In this document: piece after piece, positions 20,305 through 31,334 of the stretch
Layout of the letters: each line of letters begins with the position of its first letter
Numbering within the stretch: the stretch's first letter is position 1
NCBI GenBank assembly: GCA_023052935.1
Contig: CM041293.1
Span: forward strand, 176,195,600 to 176,259,599
Source of the DNA: Piezodorus guildinii
Taxonomy: Eukaryota; Arthropoda; Insecta; Hemiptera; Pentatomidae
DNA length: 64,000 nucleotides
Reading direction: 5' to 3'
Notes under the pieces: model-generated
Told to the model about the DNA's origin: nothing
Database searches by the model: none
Seen by the model: only the letters and a program-made list of their open reading frames with translations
Program-made: the position numbers and the translations under genes

Positions 20305-20842
20305 ATATATACAAAATGGAAGGAATTCGAGATAAAAAAATATAACATAAGACAAATTGAAATGAAATATTACACATATTTAAATTAAAAGAAAAGATAA
20401 GGAAATACAGGTAAGGTATAAGGTAACATGGGGAACAAGAGGTAAGGTACTATAGAGCAGGTTCTGCCAACCGGTGCCGACAACCGCGACCGGTTACAAT
20501 ATTGATACATCTGCTTGGAAAGCATGTAGGTATAATTAGATGAAGAAATAGAATTAGGATAGAGTAGGAGCATAGTGATTATTTGACGTGAGAGCATTCC
20601 AGAAGACAGTAGACCGGGTTAAAAAGGAGCATTCATAGGTCTTGGTCTTATGGAAAAGGGTAAAAGGCAGCTTTTTATAGTTGACATACAAACGACGTTT
20701 TCTCAGCCAAATATTAAATGGTTGGCAGATCGTAACAAAATATACCTAGTTCTGCCATGAATACTGTTACAAAAGTTGAATTATTAAGGTAGATTTCGGG
20801 CTGAATAAATTCTTCCATAAATACTCAATTTTTTATTTCATC

Positions 20843-20879
20843 ACCATGACGTTTCGGGATATTCTCCCATCTTCAGAAG
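20843..20879 (-). ncRNA. Hammerhead-like motif of a Penelope-type end (single arm)
   Basis: The minus strand reads CTGAAGA, T, GGGA, loop GAATA, TCCC, GAAACGTC. These are the two conserved hammerhead core boxes (CUGANGA and GAAA) on either side of a 4-bp stem, with one extra base before the stem. Activity cannot be judged. Confidence 0.35.
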
Positions 20880-21231
20880 TCTACAAAGTAAATTAAGCAA
20901 TTACCATTACATTAAAAAATACTATACTGAAGTGAATTGATTAAAAAAATTTATAAATTAGGTGTCTATTGATAACAAAATTTAAAACTATTAAATAACA
21001 AATTTAAAATCAGAAGGAGGCATTAAAAGCAAAAATTAACAATGTTACATAGTACTTAGTTAAATAAATAAAGAAATATTATAAAATTACCTTGTTTTTT
21101 TTTTTTTTTTCCTAAACATACAATAGTATCATTTCACTAAAAGCACCTGAAGTGGTTGGAGTTAATCTCCCCCTCTCCCGGAATATTCCTTTATAAGAAG
21201 TGCTGTAAAATAAATAATAATAAGATATTGA

Positions 21232-22205
21232 CAACATCCATGCATGGGCTACGACAAATGATTTGAAGTTGAATGCAGGAAAAATCAAAGCCATTCTCAT
21301 CGGTTCCAAGAACCTTGTAAATTCTCTTCCATATTATCCACTCCTTTACCTCAATAGCATACCTATCCACTTCCACACCTCAGTAAAAAACCTTAGAGTC
21401 ATTATTGATCAGAACCTATCTTGGAGCAATCATATTTCTCAAATAACCCGAAAATCTAAAGCTATCCTAAAACAATTTCTAAGATTTCGTGACTCTATCC
21501 CACCTAAAACCCGTACGCTACTCGTCTCTTCGCTCATTTTCCCCCAGTTTGACTACGGTTTCCTCGTATATGTAGGGCTGTCTGAGAAATTCGATATGAG
21601 ACTCAAAAGACTTATTAATTGTTTTATCAGATTCACATGTGGAATCCCCAGACGCTCCCATGTTTCTAGAAGGTATACCGAGTTGAATTGGCTCTATCCC
21701 TCTTTCCGTCGGCAGTACCTCCCAGGTGTCTGTCTCTTCCGATTATTCCATACAAAAAACCTCCTTATATTCTCCGATTTTTCCATACAAAAAAACCTCC
21801 TTATATTCTTGATATGCTTACCACTTGTTCCTCTGCCCATTCAGTAAACACTAGATCCCAACCTATAAACTTGTATATACCTTCTCACAGATCTGCTTCC
21901 TTCAAAAAATCCTTTATTATTCGTGCTACCCTATTTTGGAATTCCTTGCCTGTATCCATTCGCAAAGCCTTATCATTATCCACTTTCAAACACAAACTAT
22001 TTTTCATTTCCTAAAGTATCAATCTCCCCAACATATGTAATATTTAAAAGCTATAGATGATAACTATTCATTGTCACAGAACCTGTCTTTTATTGTTAAA
22101 CTGAAGTCTTAAACGACCAGACAATTATCATGTATATTGTACTTTTCTTGTTATTCTTAGGGGAATACTCGTCCCAGAATAAAATTACTTTTCATTTCAT
22201 TTCAA
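21232..22205 (+). pseudogene. LINE (LD) RT C-terminal region and 3'UTR
   Basis: The open frame 21263-21847 begins just after the RT catalytic box: LNAGKIKAILIGSKNLVN, VKNLRVIIDQNLSWSNHI, RTLLVSSLIFPQFDYGF, LKRLINCFIRFTCGIPRRS. A ~33-bp tandem duplication near 21752-21815 (CCATACAAAAAACCTCC twice) breaks the frame. The next frame (to 22014) carries RSQPINLYIPSHRSASFKKS and WNSLPVSIRK. The 3'UTR ends GTCCCAGAATAAAA plus an ATTTC-rich tail near 22200. Non-LTR retrotransposon, probably CR1/L2-like (tentative). It is 5'-truncated, with YxDD absent. Confidence 0.8.
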
Positions 22206-22920
22206 ATATACTAGAACTAGTTACACGAGCAAAATGTTTGTTATAACTAAGCAAATTATTGTTAAATATTAATCGAATTGCTCAACGTCTTGAGCTATTT
22301 GCTGAACAATAAATTAATTTGCTCAAACCAATTATTTCTCTTGAGGTTGGCAATAAAACGGAATGGTATTTGACACCAGTTGAACAAATACAAACGGCCA
22401 TAGAGACCCCTTTGAATTGGAAACTGTTTGTCAAATTACAATTATTCCAAACCTGGGACAAAGTCCATTAGTGCCTCCAGGGGGAGGGGGGAGTTCCTGT
22501 TTAAATTGTGAGTAATGGAATAATCTCGGATTATCCTTTGTCCTCTAGTGTCTTTTTTTTTAATCCTGCGACTTCTACCCTTTGACGATTAATTACTGTC
22601 CTCACCCTCTATTTGTGACTATAAATGTTTCCACCTCATAAGCCTTATTGTAAATATAGTAGCTGAGAATTAGTCCATCTGTTCAACGGCTGCAATATAT
22701 TTTAGGCAGTCGGGATATAAAATTTATTTTTCTACGAACATTCTATGAAATTAAATGAAAAATATTATGTATTCTGTAGCATTTTGCCCTTTAAAAATAA
22801 TATACAATGAACAGAGAAAGTCTAATTTGTCTGGATTCGTTTGATACATAATTATATAGTCAAATAGTGATGTATTATTATTTTTTTTAAACAAATTTAT
22901 TGAAATTTTGTTTGCTTCAA
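22206..22920. other. No recognised feature
   Basis: AT-rich except for a GC-richer patch at about 22440-22500. No long open frame or shared repeat noticed. Confidence 0.35.
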
Positions 22921-22924
22921 ATAG

Positions 22925-23250
22925 GAGATAAAATATTAATGTCTTACCTTTCTCAGCAATGTCATTGTTAAATAAAATCAAAAAGACTTTGCTCTAAATA
23001 CACCTTAAACAGAATAAATGACCATCGAATAAAAATAATCCCACTGCTGGTTATTAGGCACTTGTGTGAACAGGAATGATTCATTCATTTACTATTTGTT
23101 TGTAAACAAGGTATGGCGGGAAATATTAGTATTAATGGTCTTGCCGATTAATATAAAAAGGTGAAGCACCGGAAAATTCCGAACTTTTTACTTGACTTTT
23201 GTCCACCTAAATTGGTGATTTAGCCCACTGTGCGGTGTATTGTTGATGCG
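22925..23250 (+). mobile_element. T1 TIR element, right part
   Basis: It matches the right half of T1 copies at 56878 (inverted) and 58238-60668. Blocks are AAAAAGACTTTGCT, AATAATCCCACTGC and GTCCACCTAAATTGGTGATT. It ends in AGCCCACTGTGCGG, the complement of the terminal CCGCACAGTGGGCT. Non-coding. Confidence 0.6.
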
Positions 23251-24265
23251 GAAACAGACTAATACTATTTGGATATATACATACCCCTGCACAGTAGGAA
23301 AAAATCACTATTTAGTGGCCAAAATTCTATAACTCTTGATCTAATCAAGATAAATTTAAAATTCTTTTTTCATTCATGAGTAGAGATTCTCTTTTATCAG
23401 AGAAGGTAAAGAAATTACTTTCAGTACATTTTTTAATATTTTTAATTATTTTTCAAAGTTACTGATTTCATACATTGTTTTGTATTTGATCAATTTACTC
23501 TATATAGGAGCATCCGAATCGACAGAAATGACCTATTATCTGCTTCTATAGACTTTTCTGCGTTTATAATAGACTTACTCAAGAATTTACGACGTACACA
23601 GAATTTTTAAGGAATTATGGTATAAAGGCAAAAAATTGACAAATTTAATTTAAAAAATAACTTATTTTCGATAGTTATCCTGTGAATAATTTTTTTCCTT
23701 TTATTCCAATAGAACAAAGAAAAGACAAATTATGAAATATGAGTCATATTTTAGGATTTTGTCTAAATAAATGCTAAAAAATCTGCCGTCTAATATATTT
23801 AAATCGATATAACACTGATCGATCGCATTTGATCGATCAAATTGTATTATGGTATTTTAGTATTTTAGCACAATTAACTCCCTACAACGTTAAATAAAAA
23901 CCAAAACCAAATGTTTCCAATAAAAAATTTAATGATTTTTTTAAAATTTATTATTATTTTTTTTTTTTTAACCTGGTATATGAACAATATTTCTCGACAT
24001 TTTTAAAGAAATTTTAAATTTCTAAAATAAATGAGGTGTAATGAAGCCAAAAATAAAGCTCCATGGAATTATTTTGTTGTCCCTCTTATTATTACTTTAA
24101 TAGATGCAAAAGTATTATTGTCCGTAACTGAAAGTAAATGAAACGAAGTGCTAGGAATTAATAAAAAATTATAATATTCACATTTATATATCCTTAATAT
24201 ATAAAAGGTGTAACAAAAATAAAATTAAACAATATATATATATATATATACATATATATAATAGA
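23251..24265. other. No gene; unassigned AT-rich DNA
   Basis: The only standout is AACACTGATCGATCGCATTT at about 23811, which recurs inverted near 49667. A short (AT)n run lies at 24232-24262. Confidence 0.35.
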
Positions 24266-24269
24266 CTTT

Positions 24270-24845
24270 CATAGATTCATATACTTTCATTTACGGACAA
24301 TAATACTTTTGCAGTCATAGAAGTAATAATAAGAGGGAAAGCTGACTCGGTTATTATTGATGATAAAGATAAAATGTAAGGTTTTCTGGAATCAGGAAAT
24401 TTTATTTGAATTATTTGAATGAAAATCAAAAGAAAAGAAAATAGTAACGTAGTCCTGTATAAATGCTTTTGGTTTATTATTTTCAATAATCAACCTTGTG
24501 TAATCGGCCAAAAAAAAAAATTATCCCTGCTCAAAATTAGAGAGCTTACGTTTCAAGATGCGTAGAATCAGAATAAGAAAAAAAAAATACATTTTTGCAA
24601 ATAAATAAATGAATAAATACCAAATGTTTTGCTATTAGTGTCATTTGATAGAAAATTAAATTTTGTAAAATCATTGAATTTGGTTTACAACTAGCTTAGA
24701 TATTGCGTTTTGAAATCAGCAGTAGTGATATGATATTAACCTTTGAATTATTGCTTTTCATATTACTTAATTGTCTATCAACAGCCTTATAAACAGTTAT
24801 ACCCTAATATTGTTATTTGGAAATAATAAACCATTGTGTATGTAC
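24270..24845 (-). mobile_element. FB1 single-arm copy
   Basis: It shares a near-identical outer end with 13860-14000, both containing GAAATCAGCAGTAGTGATAT, AACAGTTATACCCTAATA and AATAATAAACCATTGTGT. Inner blocks with CGGTTATTATTGATGATAAA match 16.9 kb. Confidence 0.65.
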
Positions 24846-25054
24846 CAGTTTATTTTCACTTTGTTTTGTAACCTTATTTTTTTTCTTTGTGTTTTGCAAA
24901 TAGATTAAATATTTTGTTTTAATGTTCATTTGTTTACCTTTTAGTAATTATGTTTACGTTTTATTTACTGCTTGTCTAATTTACTTTATATTTCAATCTC
25001 ATGTCATACAATGCAATGCGGCAGAATTTTTTTACAATGCAATGGCAGAATAAT

Positions 25055-25790
25055 CAGCCATCGAAGAATGGTGTCAGAACTGGAGAATCAAAATAAATCA
25101 CATCAAATAACCTTCACTTTACGACGTAAACCTATGTCTTCCTGCCCCACTGTATCCTTTAACAATATCTTACTTACTCCTGTTGAACAGATCCGGTACT
25201 TAGGACTAAACCTAGACAAACGCCTCACATGGATCCCTCATAATAGACTGAAACGACAGGAAACTGCTCGTAGATACCGATTACTACAACACTTACTCGA
25301 AAAACGCTCAAAACTTTCTATTTCCTACAAAAACCTCATTTATATAACCATAAGACCTATTTGGACCTACGGCATTGAGTTATGGGGGTCCACTAAGCCA
25401 TCAAATTCCTCTCGCATCCAATCTCTGCAATCCAAGATCCTTCGAAAAATCCTTAATGCTCCGTACTTTGTTACAAACAAAATTATCTATAAAGACCTAA
25501 ATATCCCATTACTTGAAGACTTGGCCCGATCCAGATATACATCCTTCCATTCCAAACCTTACTGCCCACTCAAACCCGCTTATCCGTGACATCTCCTCAA
25601 CATCTATTCCTGACAATCCACCGAGGCGACTTAAAAGAAGATGGTCAAGAGATCTCTTACCATAAATTGGTCATAGGAGTTCTACCAATGGGTAATTTCT
25701 TCACAGGACAATCATGTGTCTTAATCTCAAATCTGTCCCATTCACTTGTTGTATTTAATAAATACAGTTATAAATAAAAAAATAAAAAAA
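25055..25790 (+). pseudogene. Jockey-like LINE (LA), 3' half
   Basis: The frame 24972-25589 reads NKSHQITFTLRRKPMSSCP, VEQIRYLGLNLDKRLTW, RPIWTYGIELWGSTKPSNS and SKILRKILNAPYFVTNKI. A frameshift follows before the terminal basic motif RRLKRRWSRDLL (25620-25660). The 3'UTR reads CACTTGTTGTATTTAATAAA, ACAGTTATAAAT and AAATAAAAA. Relative to the 38 kb copy, 12 bp are missing just before NKSHQ. The RT active site is truncated away. The first ~35 codons of the frame, before ENQNKSHQ, belong to unrelated upstream DNA. Confidence 0.85.
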
Positions 25791-26325
25791 TTTAATTACA
25801 TCTTTCTATTCGAAGTCTCTAACATTGAGACAGATTGGTGGATGTATTTCTGCCTACAGTTTCCACATCTTTTAGAAGCCTGTGTCTTTATGACCTCAAC
25901 ACTATACCATAAATTGGTGGGTGAATAAGAAAAATGTTTGCTATAAAATAACATACATAGACATCACCCTTAATTAGATAAGAGAGACATGCTTTATTTT
26001 CTCGATAAAACATAACACTATATTTACTCAGTATAAACATAGATATAATAATAACTATAAATACGAACCTTGGGACAACAAAACAACTGGACAGAGAACT
26101 AAAATGTAATTAAAAACAAACAGAAGAGGAAGAAGAGTTTGGACAGCAATGTTGGTTTGTTATCCTTCTATTATGGAATGAGGACCGCGGGCAGCGGTGA
26201 GGTACACGATAGGGTAGCAAATATCCTATAATGGTATAACACTATGAAAAACTAAATTTAACATATATTAACATAAAAAAAACAAGAAAACAATTAGTTT
26301 TGAGTCACAAAAAAGCGGAATTATA

Positions 26326-27168
26326 TTGGGTTGTGTCACATGAAATGTCCGTTTTCAAGGTAAAGGATTGTTATTAAAAATACGATATGAAAACAAGATA
26401 ATTTTATTCGAAGTATTTACCTTCTTTTTTTACACATTTTTCCCAACGTGACACCAACTTTTTAATCCCCGAACTGAAAAACTCAGAGCTTTGAAGTGAA
26501 ACAAAATCTGAAAACGCAATTTTCACTTGATCATCATTTTCAAAAAGTTTTGGTTTGACGAAGTTGTCTAAATTCCTGAACAAGTGGTAATCTGTTGACG
26601 ACAAGTCGGGAGAATATGATGGGTGCGGAAGAACTTCGTAGCCCAGTTCTTTCAATATTTGCACGATATGTTTTGAAACATGGGGTCTTGCTGCCGCTTA
26701 GTGAGATCATGTATCGAGCTTTTTTACTTTCCTAATACACAGGAAACGGTAGATGTACTTGCATTTATTTGTGCTGAGAGTTCTTTAATTGTTTAGTAGG
26801 GGTTTTCTTCCTTGAGTCGGTATCCTCAGCTAAAACTTATTATGCTAAAACTTAGCAAACCAACGGTGAATGGTCCGTTCATTAACACTCCCTTCCACAA
26901 ACGCCTTGCAAATATTTCTAGCGGCCTCAGTCGCTGAATGGCCGAGTTTAAACTCGTACAAAAATATTACTCGAAAATCGCGTTTTTCCATGTTCATATT
27001 TGGAGGTTTACTATAAATTGGGAAGCTAATGTTTATAATAAAAAGGTAGATGATTAGTAACTGTTTACTTTAAATATGCAATTATTCGGAAGAAAACAAC
27101 AGAGACCTTAAAATCCTTTATGTATTTCAGAAACTATAAAAACGGACATTTCATGTGAACCAACCCAA
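26326..27168 (-). mobile_element. mariner (DD34D), internally deleted
   Basis: TA flanks it at 26324-26325 and 27169-27170. The TIRs begin TTGGGTTGTGTCACATGAAA and the other end is a diverged inverted copy. At 843 bp it lacks roughly the central third of a mariner. Sister copies lie at 48159-49082 and 61413-62327. This one shares its deletion junction with the 48 kb copy. Confidence 0.9.
26404..27000 (-). pseudogene. mariner transposase remnant (HTH plus third catalytic Asp)
   Basis: The minus strand starts near 26990 (MEKRDFRVIFLYEFKLGHSA-like) with the N-terminal HTH region, broken by stops and an insertion near 26830. After the internal deletion (...DLT then QQDP near 26690) a frame at 26404-26664 gives LKELGYEVLPHPSYSPDLSS, TDYHLFRNLDNFV, VSLQSSEFFSSGIKKLVSRW and EGKYFE to the stop. 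The third catalytic Asp (TDYHLF) is present. The first and second are deleted. In sequence it resembles the cecropia-type (Hsmar1-like) mariners. It cannot be active. Confidence 0.88.
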
Positions 27169-27544
27169 TAACTTAGTAACGTTTTATTGTATACAATTTA
27201 AATGACAAACAAGCATTTATAGATCAGATAGCATCTAAATAAAAATAAAGAAAGAGAATTTATGGGTGGAAACACAATGTCGAGAATTGATGGGAAACCA
27301 TCATATAAACATATTTAATAAAATGTTAAAATAATGTCATATGTCAATAAAAACGGTGAATACCATAATGAATCAAGAAAAAGAAATTATGTTATTTTAC
27401 TTTAAAAAAACAGAACAAACTAACGGATCTACCCAACATAAAACTTCCAAAGTGCTCAATAATATTGATCTAATTTTCTTACTATTATTTCTATTTTTTT
27501 TTTACCTTGGTTATTTAATTAACGTCACGTTATGGTGCTATATT

Positions 27545-27745
27545 TAATCGTATGATGCTACAGTGGGAGTCCTAAATTTTAAATAGGAAAGGGATCTTTA
27601 ACGAGTAACTGACATCGCAGAGACTCGGGACGACCATTTTACGTCTTGTCTCTAGGAGCTTTAAAAATTCTAAGATCATCCACCAGGTTGGAACCCATAA
27701 CCCTGCGAACAAATTATGCTAACTACTACACCACAGATATACCCC
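27545..27745 (-). mobile_element. tRNA-like SINE (S1), near full length
   Basis: The minus strand reads CTGTGGTGTAGTAGTTAGC (A-box region), TATGGGTTCCAACC (B box, one mismatch), the body GTCAGTTACTCGTTAAAGAT and the 3' block TAGGACTCCCACTGTAGCAT. Confidence 0.75.
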
Positions 27746-28064
27746 TTTTTTTTTTATGAACATTCCGATGACCGTACTACCAACTTGTCTTATAATTATT
27801 TTTTAATTTTTATTTAAAGGTATTTATAAAAGAGAAATAAATTAAAGCTTTATTTATAGCTTTAATTTATATACAGCTTTTCTTAAATTAGAAATAATAA
27901 TATTAAAATAATGTTATGGAGCCACGAGCCACGTGGAAGCAGTGACTTGCACCCCTCACCCTACTGAGTACTATCGAGTAAGGAAAAAATCGATTATAAG
28001 TATTTACGTCACCCTATAATGTACCTACATCTTTCTCGTCTGCAACTGTATTCTTAAATATAAA

Positions 28065-28931
28065 AATCTGGTGCGCGCAACACAAGACTTTCACTAGCCT
28101 CCGTTGTTGAAATCAATTTAAGAAGTTTTTAATATATTTAGATATAAAAATAAATTATTTAAGAAATAGTTAAATTGAATATCAATAGAAACATGTGTTT
28201 TCTTAATTAATCTATTATATTTTTATCAACAACAATCAGTTAACGCATTAACTTTTACAATTCCGTGTATTAGATAATATTTGTTTCTAATATCTTTAGC
28301 TACCCAACGGTATATTACACAAGTATGTATGATCAAAAACACAAAAAATTGGATTAAAAAATATGTTTGCACTTATCACCATTAGTTGTTTGTCAAATTC
28401 GCTCAACTTGCATATTTAGCTGTTATTTATCAATGCTAACTAGATAATATGGATATTTTTAATAGAATCTACAAAATTAAAGGTACTTAAGGAAGAGGTT
28501 TTAAAATATCGGGATTTAAGCCCTGCCAGACTATTACAATCATAATGAAATCTACATGATATTAAAGGCCATTAAAAACATCGATATAGCTAATTTTATC
28601 AAAATCGTTCAAGCCGTTTTCGAGAAAATCGAAAAAAGGTGCAAAATGCGTAGTATAAAGTGGCTCTTCTGGTAAGCTGATTTTGATGAAAAAGTTTTTG
28701 TAACATCTCGGGCGTATATTTGTCTTAAATATGAAATTTCGGTTTCATAGAACTTTTCGTTTACGCGCTGAAGTTACCACACATACAGACAAACCTTTTT
28801 TCGGGACTTGGTTATTTGGACTCAGGGGACCCTAAAACGTGTATTTCTGTTGAAAATTGGAATTCGAAAATTTTACACTATCGCAATACTTTCCTTACTA
28901 TATATTTTATAAACAAGTAAGTGAAAGTAAA
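28065..28931 (-). mobile_element. HN1 element, full length
   Basis: The left end ATCTGGTGCGCGCAACAC is the 3' stem-loop. The right end is CTTACTATATATTTTATAAAC then AGTAAGTGAAAGTAAAA, with the 5' palindrome slightly opened by an insertion. The internal (GT)n is reduced to CACACATACAGAC. An S1 SINE starts directly to the right. Confidence 0.8.
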
Positions 28932-28939
28932 AACTTGAT

Positions 28940-29190
28940 ATAATCTTGGGGCCACATCGGTGAAGGGGCTAGTCATAACAGTTTTTATGCACCACATTGT
29001 AGGTTCAAACCCATCAAATGGCTCTAGAAATTTTTCAAAGGGGGTAAAAAATCCTCCGCGATGTAAGGTACACATTAAAGATTCTCATCTTTATTAAACC
29101 TGCTTAGGCAAAATATATGACTCCCAATGAGCACCGTCCGATTTAGCCACAGTAGCATAAAGTCGAGTAAGATGAATAAACATTAAACTT
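28940..29190 (+). mobile_element. tRNA-like SINE (S1)
   Basis: The head has GGTGAAGGGGCTAGTCATAA and B box TAGGTTCAAACCC. The body holds TAAAGATTCTCATC and TTAAACCTGCTTAGGCAAAA. The 3' block CCGATTTAGCCACAGTAGC is shared with other S1 copies. Confidence 0.65.
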
Positions 29191-29479
29191 TTTCTGCAGC
29201 ATTAACTATAACCCAACTATGTTGATGGAAAATTTCGGATTGAGTATAACTCAAATAAGATATCGTAGAACTTGCATACTGGATCGCGAAGTATATAAAC
29301 ACATAACAAAAATCCTTTTTTTTTTTAATAAATGAATTTACAACTATTTCAACAAAAAAACTTATTTTTGGACACTTTGGATGATTATCAGGAATCGAAG
29401 AGGAACTAAACTAGTGGATTGTAACTAGTGGGTGGGAATGACGTTTGTCTTGAAACGAAAGGAACTTTGTTAAATTAAA

Positions 29480-29655
29480 TCTTTGGTTATGCCGTAATGG
29501 AGCGTACCAAGGTGGTCCCGAGCCTGTGCCGTACCCGTTAAAGATCTCTATCCTAATTAAACCTGGATAGGCAAAATTTAGTAGTCCCACTGTAGCGTCT
29601 TCTGATTAGTCACAGCATCATAAAGGGACGGTAAATGAATAAATAAAAACAATTT
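29480..29655 (+). mobile_element. S1 SINE, 3' half
   Basis: CCCGTTAAAGATCTCTATCC, GATAGGCAAAATTTAGTAG, TCCCACTGTAGCGTC. The tRNA head is missing. Confidence 0.65.
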
Positions 29656-29660
29656 TTCAC

Positions 29661-29915
29661 GGTCACCCGTGGCGTAGTGGCTAGCATAATAGCTTTCTAT
29701 ACGCAAGATGGTGGGTTCGAACCCGGCAGATAGTCGTACCATTTTTTAAAGCGTGTAAAAAATTCTTTGTTATACCATAAAATAAGTGTAAAATATTTGT
29801 CCAGGGCCTCTGCGGTATCAGTTACTCGTTAAAGATCCTCAAAATAATTAAATCCGAAAAAGCAAAATTTAGGACTGCTACTGTAGCATCGTCCGATTAC
29901 CCACAGTCGCGTAGA
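29661..29915 (+). mobile_element. tRNA-like SINE (S1), best full-length copy
   Basis: The head CCCGTGGCGTAGTGGCTAGC is a near-consensus pol III A box with flanks. GGTGGGTTCGAACCCGG is a perfect B box at about 29710-29726. The body (TCAGTTACTCGTTAAAGATC) and 3' block (CATCGTCCGATTACCCACAG) follow. Pol III SINEs depend on LINE reverse transcriptase; which LINE serves S1 is not evident. It directly follows another S1 fragment. Confidence 0.8.
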
Positions 29916-29999
29916 AAGTTGTGTGGGGTAAACGATAAGGGCATTAACATAAGTGATTTTTGTAAATATCAATTTTATATTGTAATTTTATTTATGATA

Positions 30000-30830
30000 T
30001 CCCAACCCATCCTAACACATTCCTTTCTACCTATGGTTAATAATGATCCTACAATCGTTTCTCAAACTCTCCAATCCCACATCAGAGACCTTGAGGTATA
30101 GTGTCAGAATTGGAGAATTAAAATCAATTCCAATAAATCCCAACAAATTACTTTTATCCTTTGTCGAAAACCTATGACATCCTGCCCTACAGTGTCCTTT
30201 AATGATATTCTGCTTGTCCCGGTTGAACAGATCCGATATTTAGGACTCCTGCTTGAAAAACGACTTACATGGAATCCGCATACAAGACTGAAGAGACAAA
30301 AAACTGCACGACGATTTCGGCTACTCCAACACTTACTAGACGGACGCTCTAACCTTTCACTTAACTACAAAAGACTCATTTACATGACCATCATAAGGCC
30401 TATCTGGACTTACGGAGTAGAGCTTTGGGGCTCTACTAAACCATCAAACTCTTCCCGTATCCAATCCTTACAATTAAAATCCTTAACGCTCCTTACTTTG
30501 TCACCAATAAAATCACCCACAATGACCTTAATGTTCCATATGTTGCTGATTTAGCCCGTACCAGGTATTACACCTTTCATGAAAAAATCCACTCCAACTC
30601 TAATCCATTAGTTTCAATCCTTGCTTCCTCTTCCATACCTGATAATCCTCCGAGGCGTCTGAAAAGAAGATGGCCTCGAGACCTTCTTGTTTAGACTCAC
30701 TACCAAAGAGTGCTGCCAATGGGCAGTTTCTCTTCATGTTCGTTTCATGTGTTATAACATTACAGCATATTTACTTGATGTATTTTTTGTACAGTTGTAA
30801 ATTTCAATAAAAAAAATATTTAAAAAAAAA
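30000..30830 (+). pseudogene. Jockey-like LINE (LA), internally deleted
   Basis: It starts in the RT palm just before motif C. The catalytic YADD region is deleted: STYG is followed directly by NNDPTIVSQTLQSHIRDLEV. Frame 30174-30554 holds VEQIRYLGLLLEKRLTWNPH, LLQHLLDGRSNLSLNYKRLI and RPIWTYGVELWGSTKPSNSS. A small deletion then removes the SKILRK segment and shifts the frame. The last part (RLKRRWPRDLLV) and the 3'UTR with ACAGTTGTAAATTTCAATAA and an A-rich tail are present. Confidence 0.85.
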
Positions 30831-30839
30831 AATTATTTA

Positions 30840-31334
30840 ATCTAAAAGAAATTTTACCAACGAAACTGAACATGATTCTTAGAACTTTTTTCAACTTTAA
30901 CTTTATTTAATGGTTCTTAAATTGTTTTAACAATCCAGAAAGCCGTGTGTTGCCGGTTTTTTTTTTATTTTTTTTTTCATTAAATCATCGTATCTTTCTA
31001 ACATAAAATATCTATTCAATTAAAGTAGTTAATTTGATTACATCATTTACGTGAATGTCATAACAACTCATTTAATACATATAAACTGCCGGCCAATAGT
31101 TTAAGACCACCTATTATTTACATTAATGATTCTTTTTGAATTAGTTTTGTTTTGCAGCACATTGGCGCTCGGATTTTTTCTGTTTGTGTATTATGTGGGT
31201 TATAGTACGTCATTCAACGGAAAATTCATTATTCTTAATTGTTCTTCAGAAAAAAAAAAACGAAAAAATACCTGTGCAGTGAACTTCTTACAACTTTGGC
31301 AATTGAGAAATCAATAAATTAAATAAGAATACAA
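30840..31334. other. Unassigned DNA with one Tc1/mariner-type end
   Basis: CTGCCGGCCAATAGTTTAAG at 31086-31105 looks like the terminal inverted repeat of Tc1-like transposons (xTGCCGGCCAAAAGTTTAAGACCAC type). No partner TIR or transposase is seen before the LA fragment at 31335. A scrap GCCGTGTGTTGCCGG at 30942 resembles an HN1 3' end. Confidence 0.4.

Larger units (their letters stand above)
19250..20790 (-). pseudogene. LINE (LC) 3' end and long 3'UTR
   Basis: It is inverted relative to the copy at 35445-36180 and shares several blocks with it, including ATTAGGTACC...TTTGCTAAGTT, TGATTATAGT, GCTTCTTGAG beside GATCCCAGAA, and the coding-like tail near 20560-20760. Translated, that tail resembles the LINE C-terminal pattern T.(S/Y)ERSFL.RSTVFWNALTS. 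A ~230-bp GC-rich insert (19447-19678) and an (AT)n tract (20240-20302) interrupt the 3'UTR. The RT core is absent. Clade uncertain. Confidence 0.55.
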
